Shown here piece after piece: positions 7,296 to 14,723 of a stretch of 16,996 nt of DNA. The stretch's first letter is position 1; every line of letters begins with the position of its first letter. The position numbers and the translations under genes are program-made. The stretch lies in assembly GCA_965651325.1 (NCBI GenBank), contig CBFGSB010000057.1, positions 1 through 16,996 on the forward strand, read 5' to 3'. Under the pieces are notes generated by a model, which was given only the letters and a program-made list of their open reading frames with translations, searched no databases and was not told where the DNA came from. The stretch is from IDS-8 sp965651325. GTDB taxonomy: Bacteria; Pseudomonadota; Gammaproteobacteria; Steroidobacterales; Woeseiaceae.

Positions 7296-9329
7296 TCAGT
7301 TGGCGACCGTCGGCTCGAAGGTTTCCAGGGCGGCTTCCAGCCCCGGCACACCGGCGGCGCCCGCTTCGACGGTAAGGCTCGAACCCTCGAGCGCATCACC
7401 GATCTCCTCGTAGCGGCCGCCGAGGCAGTTCTTCGCGAGAAAGCCTTCCATCACCGCGAAGAACGCGAGCCGGTTTTCCGGGCGCGCGAACCCGTGACCC
7501 TCGTCCGGGAACAGCACGTAGGTCACCGGCAGCTCGGCCCGGTTCATTGCCGTCACGATCTGCTCGGACTCGATCACGGTCACCCGCGGGTCGTTCGCGC
7601 CCTGGCCGATCAGGAGCGGTACCTCGATGTTTTCCACCTTGTGCAGCGGTGAGCGCGCCACCGCCTCGGCGCGCCCTTCCTCCGTCGCGGGATCGCCGAT
7701 GCCGCGATAGAAGGTTGCGTCGAGGAACGGCTTCCAGTATTCGGGGAAACTCTCCATCAGGGTGACGAGATTGGAGGGGCCCACGATGTCGACGCCGCAG
7801 GCGAACGTTTCCGGCGTGAACGTGACGCCCACGAGCGTGGCGTAGCCGCCGTAGGAGCCGCCGCCGATCGCGATGTCGTCCCTGGCCGCGATGCCGCGCT
7901 CGACCGCCCAGTCGACGGCGTCGATCAGGTCGTCGTGCATCGCGCCCGCCCACTCGCCGTGGGAGGCGTTGATGAACGCCTTGCCGATGCCGGTCGAACC
8001 GCGGTAGTTCACCGACAGCACGGCATACCCCCGGTTCGCCAGCCACTGGTGCACCGGGTTGAACCCGAACGAATCGCGTGCCCAGGGTCCGCCGTGCACC
8101 CACAGCACGGTCGGCTGCGGCGACTCGGGCGTGCCGTCGCCGTCGGGGTCGCTGCCCGGCGGCAGCGTGTAATAGGAGACCAGGTCCAGGCCGTCACGCG
8201 CCGGGATGGTGACGGCGTGCATCGGCTGCAGCGGTGCATCCTCCAGCACCGGCCGCGTGGTGAAGAGCGGCGTGGCCTCGCCGGATGCCGCGTCGAAGCG
8301 CCAGTACCGGCCGGGCGCGCGCGGCGCGTCCTCGGCGACCAGCCACTCGCTGTTGTCACGGGTCTGGCTGACGACGGCGAAGTCGCCGGAGAGCGCGTCG
8401 TCCAGTGCCGCGAGCTGCGCGGCTGTCTCGTCATCGAGAGCCTGCCACTCGACGCGCTCCCGCTCGACGGCATAGGCGAGCGGCTCATTGGTGGTCGGGT
8501 GGAAGACGACATCGGAAACGTCGGCGGCGTCCGAGCTCGCGATCACGTCCCGCGTCTCGCCGGTCCCGGCATCGACCAGCACCAGCGCGGCCTTGTCGCG
8601 TCCGCGGCTGTCGAGCATGTAGAAGGCGTCGCCCTCGTCGTTGAAGCCGATCGGTGCGCTCGACAGCGCGTCCTCCGGCGGCAGCTCCACGAGCAGCCGC
8701 GGCTCGTCGCCATCGAGTGCGAAGACGTTGAACCCGCCGCCTGCCGTCTGCTGCAGGCCGAGCCGCACCTCGAGCTCGTCGTCCGCGAGCACGCTCGCAT
8801 AACCCGGGTTCCGGAACACGAGCTTGCGCTCGCCGGAGGCGAGGTCCAGCGCGTAAATGTCATGCAGCGCGGGCTCGCGGTCGTTCAGGCCGATGAGGAT
8901 CGTGCCGGGCTTCTCGAAGGATGTCGCCACCATGGTGGCGCGCACACCGTCGATGTCGGTGACGTCATTCGTTTTGCCGCTCGCGAGATCGGTCAGGAAG
9001 ATATGGAAGTTCTCGTTGCCGCCGACGTCCTGGAAGTAAACCACCTTGTCGCCGTTCGGGGCCCAGAAGTAGTCGCGGATGCCGCGACTCGTGTCGCCGG
9101 TGATGGCACGTGCCTCGCCGAGCTTGCCGGCCGGCGCGATCCACACGTTCAGCACTCCGTCGCTCGGTGCGAGGAAGCTGAGCTTGCTGCCGTCCGGCGA
9201 CAGCCGCCCGGCGGCGCGCTCCGGGTTACCAAAGAAATGATCCCGCGGGATCAGGGGCACGTCTTCGGCCGCGGCTACGGCGGTGAAAACGAGGAGGAGG
9301 GCGGCGGCGGCAACGGACTGGGGACGCAT
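7296..9329 (-). CDS. Exported S9 family peptidase (prolyl oligopeptidase type)
   Basis: A 677-residue serine peptidase with a signal peptide (MRPQSVAAAALLLVFTAVAA, cut near residue 21), so it acts in the periplasm or outside the cell. Residues ~25-370 form the beta-propeller region (LSPDGSKLSFLAPSDG, WAPNGDKVVYF and similar WD-like blades). The alpha/beta-hydrolase domain follows: oxyanion HGGPW (412-416), nucleophile Ser492 in GGGSYGGYA, Asp580 in GANDPRV, and His612 in DEGHGF, so the triad is intact. A DPDGDGTPE insert (394-402) sits just before the catalytic domain. A ~40-residue acidic tail follows the domain (GGRYEEIGDALEGSSL onward); I recall similar tails in relatives. GGAG lies 7 bases before ATG. 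The gene starts 65 bases after the hybrid kinase stop and may be read from the same transcript. Substrates are probably oligopeptides. Confidence 0.93.
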   Translation of the reverse strand: MRPQSVAAAALLLVFTAVAAAEDVPLIPRDHFFGNPERAAGRLSPDGSKLSFLAPSDGVLNVWIAPAGKLGEARAITGDTSRGIRDYFWAPNGDKVVYFQDVGGNENFHIFLTDLASGKTNDVTDIDGVRATMVATSFEKPGTILIGLNDREPALHDIYALDLASGERKLVFRNPGYASVLADDELEVRLGLQQTAGGGFNVFALDGDEPRLLVELPPEDALSSAPIGFNDEGDAFYMLDSRGRDKAALVLVDAGTGETRDVIASSDAADVSDVVFHPTTNEPLAYAVERERVEWQALDDETAAQLAALDDALSGDFAVVSQTRDNSEWLVAEDAPRAPGRYWRFDAASGEATPLFTTRPVLEDAPLQPMHAVTIPARDGLDLVSYYTLPPGSDPDGDGTPESPQPTVLWVHGGPWARDSFGFNPVHQWLANRGYAVLSVNYRGSTGIGKAFINASHGEWAGAMHDDLIDAVDWAVERGIAARDDIAIGGGSYGGYATLVGVTFTPETFACGVDIVGPSNLVTLMESFPEYWKPFLDATFYRGIGDPATEEGRAEAVARSPLHKVENIEVPLLIGQGANDPRVTVIESEQIVTAMNRAELPVTYVLFPDEGHGFARPENRLAFFAVMEGFLAKNCLGGRYEEIGDALEGSSLTVEAGAAGVPGLEAALETFEPTVAN

Positions 9330-9394
9330 CGGCTTTCTCCGCGACAGGTGGGAGGGGAATTCTAGCGCGCCGGCCGGGCCCGCACACGGGCGGG

Positions 9395-11419
9395 TCAGGC
9401 GGTGGTCTCGTGCGGGGGGCCGTGATCGCCGTTCAGGACCGCGGTCAACTCCTCGTGCCGGACAGGCTTGACCATGTGATGGTCGAAGCCCGCCTGTTTC
9501 GAACGCCGGCGGTCTTCGGGCTGGCCCCAGCCGCTCAGCGCAACGATCAGGATGTCCCGGCCCCAGGGTTCCTTGCGGATGCGGCGGCAGACCTCGAAAC
9601 CGTCCAGGCTCGGCAAGCCGATATCCAGCAGCAACACTTCCGGCCGGAACTCCTGCGCCGCGGCGATCGCCTCCGGCCCGTCGTAGGCTTCGCGAACGGT
9701 GTTGCCCGACATCTGCAGCAGCATGGCGAGCGAGGCCGCGGAATCCCGGTTGTCGTCGACGATCAGGATGCGGCGCCCCGCGGCGGCGGACGGCGCCGGT
9801 TCCTCCGCAGGCGCGGCGCGCCTCTCGGGGTCCGACCCCACGGGCAGGCGCACGACGAAGCGGCTGCCCTTGCCGAGGCCGCCGCTGCTCGCCTGCACCG
9901 AGCCGCCGTGCATCGCCACCAGCCGGGCGACCAGGGTGAGGCCGATACCGAGGCCGGTCTGCGACCGGGCTTCGCGGCCCGGGACCTGCGCGAACAGGTC
10001 GAAAATCGCTTGCAGCCGGTCCTTCGGAATGCCGATGCCGGTGTCGGAGACGGTGACAACCACGTCGTCGTCCTCACGCTCGGCGGCGAGCGCGATGCGC
10101 CCCTCGCGCTCGGTGAACTTGCTGGCGTTGATCAGCAGGTTGCCGAATACCTGGACCACGCGCACGGGGTCGGCATCCAGCCATATCGGCTCGTCGGGTA
10201 CGGAAACGGTGAGCGTCAGCCCGGAAGCTTCGACGAGCGGCGCCGCCATCTCCACTGCCTGGTTCATCGCGTCGGCCAGTTTCAGGGGCCTGACCCGGAG
10301 CTGCAACTGGCCGCGCGTGATGCGGGCAATGTCGAGCAAGTCGTCCACGAGCTTCACGAGCTGGCCAAGCTGGCGCTCCATCGTTTCCTGCGCCATGGAC
10401 AGGACCTGGGCGTCGCCGTGCGAATGCTTGATGAGCTCCAGCACGTTCACGAGCGGCGCGAGCGGGTCGCGCAACTCGTGCGCAAGCATTGCCATGAACT
10501 CGTCCTTGCGCCGGTCGCTCTCGCGCATCGCCTCGATGTGCCGCAGGCGCTGCAGGGCGGAGGTTGCATAGCGCGCCAGCGTGCGCAGGAAATTTTGCTC
10601 GTCGGGCGCGAACGCGTCCTTGGCGCGGCTCGTGAAACAGAGCATGCCGAACTTCTGGTCATCCGCCTGCAGCGGGTAGCAGGCGCACGTCCGGACACCG
10701 GCGGCGCCGAGTGACGCCGCCTGCCGATGGTCCGTCCCAATGTCGGTGAGCTGGACCGGCTCGGACGCGGCGAGCGGCGTGCCGGGGCCGGTTTCGAGCA
10801 GGGACGCGACCGCGTCCTCCGGCAGGCCGGCCACAGCCACCAGGCGCGGCTGCCCGTCCGGACGTTCACGCGTCACGGCGAAGCAGCCGTCGGCGCCGAG
10901 CGGCTCGCGGACCAGCTCGCACAAGCCCTGCACCACCTCCTGCGGATCCGCGGCTTCCAGCAGGTGCTGCGCGGCCGCGGACAACAACTGCAGCAAGCCT
11001 TCCGCGCGCCGCCGCGCCTCGGCGTCCTGCCACAGCCGGAGCGCGTGACGGATGGCGGAATCCAGCCGCTCCGGCGTGAGCGACGCTTTCGGCAGGTAGT
11101 CGGCGGCACCCGCCTTCATCGCCTCGACCGCGATATCCTCGTCGCCGCGGCCCGTGAAAATCACAATCGGGGTGCGGGGCGCCGCCTCCTGCAGCTCCCG
11201 TAGCGCCGCCAGGCCGTCCTCGCCCGGCAGGTAATAATCGAGGAGGATGCAGTCGTATTTGCCGCCCGCGACCTCCTCGATCGCCGCGGCGGCCGACGCG
11301 GCCTGGCGCGCCCGCACGTCCAGCGTGGATTGCTGCAGGCAGCGGCGAACGGCGAGCCGGTCCAGCTCGTCATCGTCGACGACGAGCACATTCAACGGCT
11401 GCCGCGCGGCCAGGATCAT
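9395..11419 (-). CDS. Hybrid sensor kinase, REC-GAF-HisKA-HATPase-REC
   Basis: A 674-residue cytoplasmic hybrid kinase with no membrane helix. The N-terminal receiver (~10-125) has acidic DDD15-17, phospho-acceptor Asp61 (LLDYYLPGEDG) and Lys111. A GAF-like domain (~140-290) follows, then HisKA with phospho-acceptor His314 in MLAHELRDPLAPL. The ATPase domain has the N-box around Asn431, DTGIG (459-463) and GLGIGL. A second receiver (~550-665) has Asp599 and Lys651 (HHMVKPV). Both receivers and the kinase look active. The start ATG 11419 overlaps the receiver gene's stop (ATGA, 11416-11419). The frame is open far upstream, but that part shadows the two preceding genes. The nearest Shine-Dalgarno-like GGAAG is ~13 bases away, so coupled reinitiation is likely. 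There is no output domain. Confidence 0.93.
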   Translation of the reverse strand: MILAARQPLNVLVVDDDELDRLAVRRCLQQSTLDVRARQAASAAAAIEEVAGGKYDCILLDYYLPGEDGLAALRELQEAAPRTPIVIFTGRGDEDIAVEAMKAGAADYLPKASLTPERLDSAIRHALRLWQDAEARRRAEGLLQLLSAAAQHLLEAADPQEVVQGLCELVREPLGADGCFAVTRERPDGQPRLVAVAGLPEDAVASLLETGPGTPLAASEPVQLTDIGTDHRQAASLGAAGVRTCACYPLQADDQKFGMLCFTSRAKDAFAPDEQNFLRTLARYATSALQRLRHIEAMRESDRRKDEFMAMLAHELRDPLAPLVNVLELIKHSHGDAQVLSMAQETMERQLGQLVKLVDDLLDIARITRGQLQLRVRPLKLADAMNQAVEMAAPLVEASGLTLTVSVPDEPIWLDADPVRVVQVFGNLLINASKFTEREGRIALAAEREDDDVVVTVSDTGIGIPKDRLQAIFDLFAQVPGREARSQTGLGIGLTLVARLVAMHGGSVQASSGGLGKGSRFVVRLPVGSDPERRAAPAEEPAPSAAAGRRILIVDDNRDSAASLAMLLQMSGNTVREAYDGPEAIAAAQEFRPEVLLLDIGLPSLDGFEVCRRIRKEPWGRDILIVALSGWGQPEDRRRSKQAGFDHHMVKPVRHEELTAVLNGDHGPPHETTA

Positions 11420-11847
11420 GCGCCCGCGCCGGCTTCCGGCAGCTCGACGAGCGACCAGTACTTGTTGAGCGCGACCATCAGGTCGCAAAAATTCTGGAAC
11501 GTGACCGGCTTGACGAGGTAACCGGCGACATGCAGGTCGTAAGCTTTCACCTTGTCCTGGTCGTCGTTGGACGTGGTGAGGATGACCACCGGTATCGACG
11601 CGAGCTCCGGGTCCTTGCGCAGCTCGTGCAGGAACTCGATGCCGTTCATGCGCGGCATGTTGAGATCCAGCAATACGATCCGGCGGCCCTTGGGCAGGTC
11701 GCCGCCGCGCAGCATCGCCAGCGCTTCGATGCCATCGTTGGCAACCAGGAGGGGGTTGGAAATGTGGTTTTGCCGGAACGCCCGTCTCACGGTCATCACG
11801 TCGACCTCGTCGTCCTCGACGAGCAGGATATTGACTTGCTGGTTCAC
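11416..11847 (-). CDS. Single-domain response regulator (CheY/Rcp1-like)
   Basis: A 143-residue stand-alone receiver. It has the acidic pocket E11-D12-D13, phospho-acceptor Asp61 in LLDLNMPRMNG, Thr91-Thr92 and Lys113 in YLVKPV, so it should be phosphorylated normally. The loop between strand 2 and helix 2 and the DLNMPRMNGIEFLHELR segment resemble the small receivers paired with phytochrome-type kinases (Rcp1-like). The start is GTG 11847, not ATG. It overlaps the upstream kinase stop as GTGA (11844-11847) and is supported by a full AAGGAG Shine-Dalgarno. It most likely shuttles phosphate between the PAS kinase upstream and the hybrid kinase downstream. With no effector domain, it must act by protein contact. 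Confidence 0.93.
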   Translation of the reverse strand: MNQQVNILLVEDDEVDVMTVRRAFRQNHISNPLLVANDGIEALAMLRGGDLPKGRRIVLLDLNMPRMNGIEFLHELRKDPELASIPVVILTTSNDDQDKVKAYDLHVAGYLVKPVTFQNFCDLMVALNKYWSLVELPEAGAGA

Positions 11848-13121
11848 GCGGTGGCTCCTTGCAGCTTTTTTTTCGGCCAGGTAAACCGGAAGGTCGCGCC
11901 GTGACCCGGCTGCGACTCGAGTGACACCTCGCCGCCACGGCTTTCGACTACTTTCTGCACGAGGGACAGCCCGACGCCGGTACCCTCCGTGTCACGTCGC
12001 TCCAGGGTCTGGAAAATGCCCCAGATCCGGCGGTGGAATTCCGGGCTGATGCCGGGCCCATTATCCCGCACGCTGAACTCGAACGCATCGCCGCGATCGC
12101 GCCACGCGATGTCGATCTCCGGAGCGCTCGCGAACCCGCCGCTGTATTTCACGGCATTGGTGATGAGGTTCATGAACACCTGTTGCAGCGGGATTCGCTC
12201 CGCCATCAATGTCGGCATGTTGGCGGCGACGCGCACTGTCACGTTCCCCGGCGGCGAGATCAGCTCGATCGCCTCGCCGACCAGCTCGCCGGTATCGACG
12301 GGCTCCGGCGCGCAGGCGTGCCGGCCGGCGCGGGAGTAGGCGAGTATGCCGTCGATGAGAGCCTCCATCCGCCGCACGCGGCCGTGCAGGAGCTCCAGGT
12401 GCTTGCCGGATTCCCCGGTAAGCCGCTCACCCAGGTCGTCCTGGATCCACTGCGCCAGGTTGGCGATGCCCCGGAGCGGCGCTTTCAGGTCATGCGAGGC
12501 GACGTAGGCGAACTGGTCGAGGTCGCGGTACGCTTCGCTGACCGCCGCGGTGGCGCGTTCGGCGGCATTGCGCGCGGCCTCCGCCTCGGCAAGGGCGCCC
12601 TGCAGTTCCTCGTTGGTGTTGCGCAGGCGGATGTTGAGTTCCTCCAGTTGCTGGGCGCGGCGCTGGAATTCGCGGTGCGCGGCCTCCCGGGCGGCCAGCG
12701 CCTGGGCCTCTTCCTCGGCCGCGCGCCGCGCCGTGAGGTCGCGAGTGACCTTGGCGTAGCCGACCAGCTTGCCGCGCGGATCGCGCAACGCGGTGATGAT
12801 CACGTTGGCCCAGAAGGCCGAGCCGTCCTTGCGCACCCGCCAGTTCTCATCCTCGAAGCGGCCCTCGCGCTCGGCCACCGCGAGCTCGTGGGCCGGGAAG
12901 CCGGCCTCGACGGCTTCGCGCGGGTAGAACACCTCCAGGGATCGACCGATGATCTCGTCGGCGGTATAGCCCTTGATGCGCTCGGCACCCTCGTTCCAGC
13001 TCGTGACGCGGCCCTGCGTGTCGAGGAGGAGGATGGCGTAATCCGTGACGCTCTGCACGAGGAGCTGGAAACGCAGCGCGCTGTCCTGCACGGCGGGTAC
13101 GGGATTGACGGATGTGGTCAT
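11844..13121 (-). CDS. PAS-domain sensor histidine kinase
   Basis: A 425-residue cytoplasmic kinase without membrane helices, the first gene of the signalling operon. A PAS domain (~15-128) has the typical WNEGAERIKGYTADEIIGRSL start and ENWRVRKDGSAFWANV core. A PAC-like end (VGYAKVTRDLTARR) leads into a glutamate/alanine-rich coiled coil (~130-200). HisKA follows with His210 in YVASHDLKAPLRG, the form seen in phytochrome-type kinases. The ATPase domain has the N-box NLITNAVKY (Asn322), DNGPG (353-357) and GTGVGL (380-385). ATG 13121 has only a weak CAGG upstream. The last codons include three lysines coded AAA AAA AAG, unlike the AAG preference elsewhere in the window. It ends overlapping the receiver gene by 4 bases. 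The signal it senses is unknown; the chromophore-binding domains of true phytochromes are absent. Confidence 0.93.
   Translation of the reverse strand: MTTSVNPVPAVQDSALRFQLLVQSVTDYAILLLDTQGRVTSWNEGAERIKGYTADEIIGRSLEVFYPREAVEAGFPAHELAVAEREGRFEDENWRVRKDGSAFWANVIITALRDPRGKLVGYAKVTRDLTARRAAEEEAQALAAREAAHREFQRRAQQLEELNIRLRNTNEELQGALAEAEAARNAAERATAAVSEAYRDLDQFAYVASHDLKAPLRGIANLAQWIQDDLGERLTGESGKHLELLHGRVRRMEALIDGILAYSRAGRHACAPEPVDTGELVGEAIELISPPGNVTVRVAANMPTLMAERIPLQQVFMNLITNAVKYSGGFASAPEIDIAWRDRGDAFEFSVRDNGPGISPEFHRRIWGIFQTLERRDTEGTGVGLSLVQKVVESRGGEVSLESQPGHGATFRFTWPKKKLQGATA
11855..11860 (-). promoter_or_regulatory. Shine-Dalgarno AAGGAG that sets the GTG start of the receiver gene
   Basis: On the minus strand AAGGAG lies 7 bases before GTG 11847, inside the last codons of the PAS kinase. 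It shows that the receiver can be translated independently from a GTG start. It also sits 4 bases after an A_AAA_AAG heptamer. Confidence 0.8.
11865..11871 (-). other. Candidate -1 slippery heptamer A_AAA_AAG
   Basis: The minus strand reads CCG AAA AAA AAG CTG at the end of the PAS kinase, a run of eight A (11866-11873) then G. In the kinase frame this gives exactly A_AAA_AAG, the heptamer used by E. coli dnaX. A -1 slip reads GCT GCA AGG AGC CAC CGC GTG and continues without a stop into the receiver. No strong downstream stem-loop was found, and the Shine-Dalgarno lies after, not before, the heptamer, so function is unproven. Confidence 0.4.
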
Positions 13122-13237
13122 AGCCTGGGGTCGAAGGGAAAAGCCCGGGAGTGGGTTAGAGTTATAAGAGCCGTCGGGCCGGTTGCCGGGAGGCGTATCC
13201 GGGGCTGACCGGTCGGGTGACCGCGGCAGGTGCTCAA

Positions 13238-13243
13238 ATTATA
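13238..13243 (-). promoter_or_regulatory. Likely -10 element upstream of the signalling operon
   Basis: On the minus strand GCGCTTATAATTTGAG contains a perfect TATAAT, rare in this GC-rich sequence, about 117 bases before the PAS kinase start. The best upstream hexamer (GACTTT at 16 bases) is a poor -35. A second similar site (CTCTTATAACTC; TATAAC at 13161-13166) lies closer to the gene. A five-pair hairpin (CGGTC/GACCG, 13210-13223) would fall near the start of a transcript from the first site. The remaining part of the 13122-13336 gap shows no other feature. Confidence 0.4.
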
Positions 13244-13336
13244 AGCGCATCCGGCGCACAAAGTCCCACGCGGAAACGGCCGATGTAGGAATTTCAAGCG
13301 GCTGTAATTTCTGCACGCGCGGCGTCCCGCCAGCCT

Positions 13337-14596
13337 TCAGCCGGGGAGGGGCTGCCCGCCTTCGGGGTTACCGGGACCGCGCCCGTTGCCCGACGTCCGT
13401 TGTTCCGGCAGCGGCTCACGCGTGCCCCGCGGCATGATCCGGCCGTGCTCTGCGGCGTCGCGCGGCACCTTGCCCGTCTCGAGATAGCTCTTCATGCGCA
13501 TCAGGTCGTCGTCCATCCGGTGTTTCGGGTCGGCACCGAGGGCCCAGGCGATAGCATGGCCGACCGCGCCAATGACCGGGTTGTAAACGAGCTTGACGTC
13601 CACGGTGGTCGAGCCGTCGCCGTTGTCGTGGAAGCGCACCCGGCCCGCGTTCTGGACGAGCGAGTTGCCCTCGGTGCGCCACCCGAGCAGGCGGTTCTCC
13701 TCGCGCGCGGAAACGATCGAATCGAACTCGATCTCGGTACCCGTGGGGCCCGTGACCGTCCAGCGCCAGCGCTCTTTGCCCTCCGCGGTCTCGATCCGGC
13801 GCACGTGGCGCACGTGACGCATGAAGCGCGGGAAGTTCTCGAAGTCGTCCCACAGCTCGAATACCTTCTCGACGGGCGCGTTGATGCGGATGCTCTTCTG
13901 CACGTCCACCGCGTGGCGCTCCGCGCCGGTCCCGAGCAGGCGCCCGAGCGGCAGGTTCGTGAGAGCCCGTACGAGCACCAGGAGGCCCGCGGCGCCGAAC
14001 AGCGTCCCGATGAAACTGCGGTCGCCGAAGCCGTAGGACGCGGCCAGCAGGCCCCCCAGGCCGCCCGCGGCGCGCGCGGTGGGTGTCCAGTTCTCCTGCA
14101 TGAAGGCGCTGCGGTGACCGGTCCGCGGTCGTGGATTGCCCTGCAGCCCCGGCAAGCTGCCGGCCTCGGCGTGCACGTCGAGCTCGTTGCGCAGGTCACG
14201 CACGCCGGCAACGCCCAGCGCGCAATCGATGAGCAGCGGCACCTCCTCCTCGAGGATCGGGCCGGAGAGGGTGACCACGCCATCCTGCGCGTGCACCTCG
14301 ATCGAGTGCGGGTGCGTGACGACGCGGCCCAGGCAGGCCCGCACGCGCTCCACGAGCACCGCGTCGTCGGGCTGGCGGCCGGGGCTCAGCAGCGCGCGCA
14401 GCCGCGCGCCCATGCCCACGGCGCGATTGCGCGTGTCGCGGCCGACGACGCTGGTACCGTGGCTGGCGCTGTGCCCGGCGTGCACGAGCTGGTCCCTGAC
14501 GAGCGCCCGGCGATAGCGTCCGCGCGCCGGGTCGCAGTAGTACATGGCTGCCGCGCCGAGCCCGGTCGAGAACAGCATAAGAGTTCCTTTTCTCAT
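13337..14596 (-). CDS. BON domain / membrane segment / SRPBCC (polyketide cyclase-like) protein
   Basis: A 419-residue protein built from three parts. The N-terminus is a short hydrophobic stretch (LMLFSTGLGAAAMYY) followed by DPARGRYRRALVRDQ, a pattern common at the start of envelope-linked BON proteins. A BON domain (~76-135, with VHAQDGVVTLSGPI) may bind lipids or other ligands. A glycine-rich hydrophobic region (~165-202) gives one or two membrane helices. An SRPBCC/START-like fold follows (~216-370: SIRINAPVEKVFELWDDFENFP, then strands to the long C-terminal helix), which usually binds a hydrophobic ligand. The tail is Pro/Gly-rich. ATG 14596 has AAGG 9 bases upstream. ATG 14578 has a better AAGGA at 6 bases and is a real alternative. 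The longer frame to 14707 is rejected because it would translate the terminator. The function is unknown. Confidence 0.85.
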   Translation of the reverse strand: MRKGTLMLFSTGLGAAAMYYCDPARGRYRRALVRDQLVHAGHSASHGTSVVGRDTRNRAVGMGARLRALLSPGRQPDDAVLVERVRACLGRVVTHPHSIEVHAQDGVVTLSGPILEEEVPLLIDCALGVAGVRDLRNELDVHAEAGSLPGLQGNPRPRTGHRSAFMQENWTPTARAAGGLGGLLAASYGFGDRSFIGTLFGAAGLLVLVRALTNLPLGRLLGTGAERHAVDVQKSIRINAPVEKVFELWDDFENFPRFMRHVRHVRRIETAEGKERWRWTVTGPTGTEIEFDSIVSAREENRLLGWRTEGNSLVQNAGRVRFHDNGDGSTTVDVKLVYNPVIGAVGHAIAWALGADPKHRMDDDLMRMKSYLETGKVPRDAAEHGRIMPRGTREPLPEQRTSGNGRGPGNPEGGQPLPG

Positions 14597-14645
14597 GGTT
14601 GTCTGCCTTGCGTCAGAAGGGGAATTGAATCCGGGAATACGAGCA

Positions 14646-14662
14646 AGACTCGTGCCAGACTC
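14646..14662. repeat. Short direct repeat AGACTC spaced 11 bases in the BON gene leader
   Basis: AGACTC occurs at 14646-14651 and 14657-14662, so the copies start 11 bases apart, about one helical turn. They lie between the upstream gene's terminator and the BON/SRPBCC start. Two small hairpins (ACGAG/CTCGT, 14639-14653; GTGCC/GGCAC, 14652-14668) share bases 14652-14653 and so compete. This could be a regulator site or chance. Confidence 0.3.
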
Positions 14663-14670
14663 CGGCACAA

Positions 14671-14701
14671 GAAAAAAGCGGCGGGCCGAAGCCCGCCGCT
14701 T
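14671..14701 (-). terminator. Intrinsic terminator of the metalloprotease gene
   Basis: On the minus strand an 11-pair perfect stem AAGCGGCGGGC/GCCCGCCGCTT closes on a UUCG tetraloop and runs into TTTTTTC. It starts 23 bases after the metalloprotease stop codon. The plus strand has no T-run after the stem, so it acts leftward only. It separates the metalloprotease from the BON/SRPBCC gene. Confidence 0.93.
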
Positions 14702-14723
14702 GCTCACCTCGCAGCAGCCGAAG

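Noticed and set aside
7935..9365. A 476-codon plus-strand open frame opposite the S9 peptidase
   Set aside because: It is antisense to a peptidase with an intact catalytic triad and signal peptide, and has no domain of its own.
9366..9394. Intrinsic terminator after the hybrid kinase (GCCCG/CGGGC hairpin)
   Set aside because: The stem is only five pairs and no T-run follows on the minus strand, so read-through into the S9 peptidase gene is plausible.
11420..11938. N-terminal extension of the hybrid kinase frame by 173 codons
   Set aside because: It overlaps the whole receiver gene and the end of the PAS kinase in another frame. The extension is Arg/Pro-rich, and ATG 11419 directly precedes the receiver domain.
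14597..14707. N-terminal extension of the BON/SRPBCC protein to 14707
   Set aside because: It would translate the intrinsic terminator, and the family-like start (hydrophobic stretch then DPxRGRxRR) begins at 14596 or 14578.
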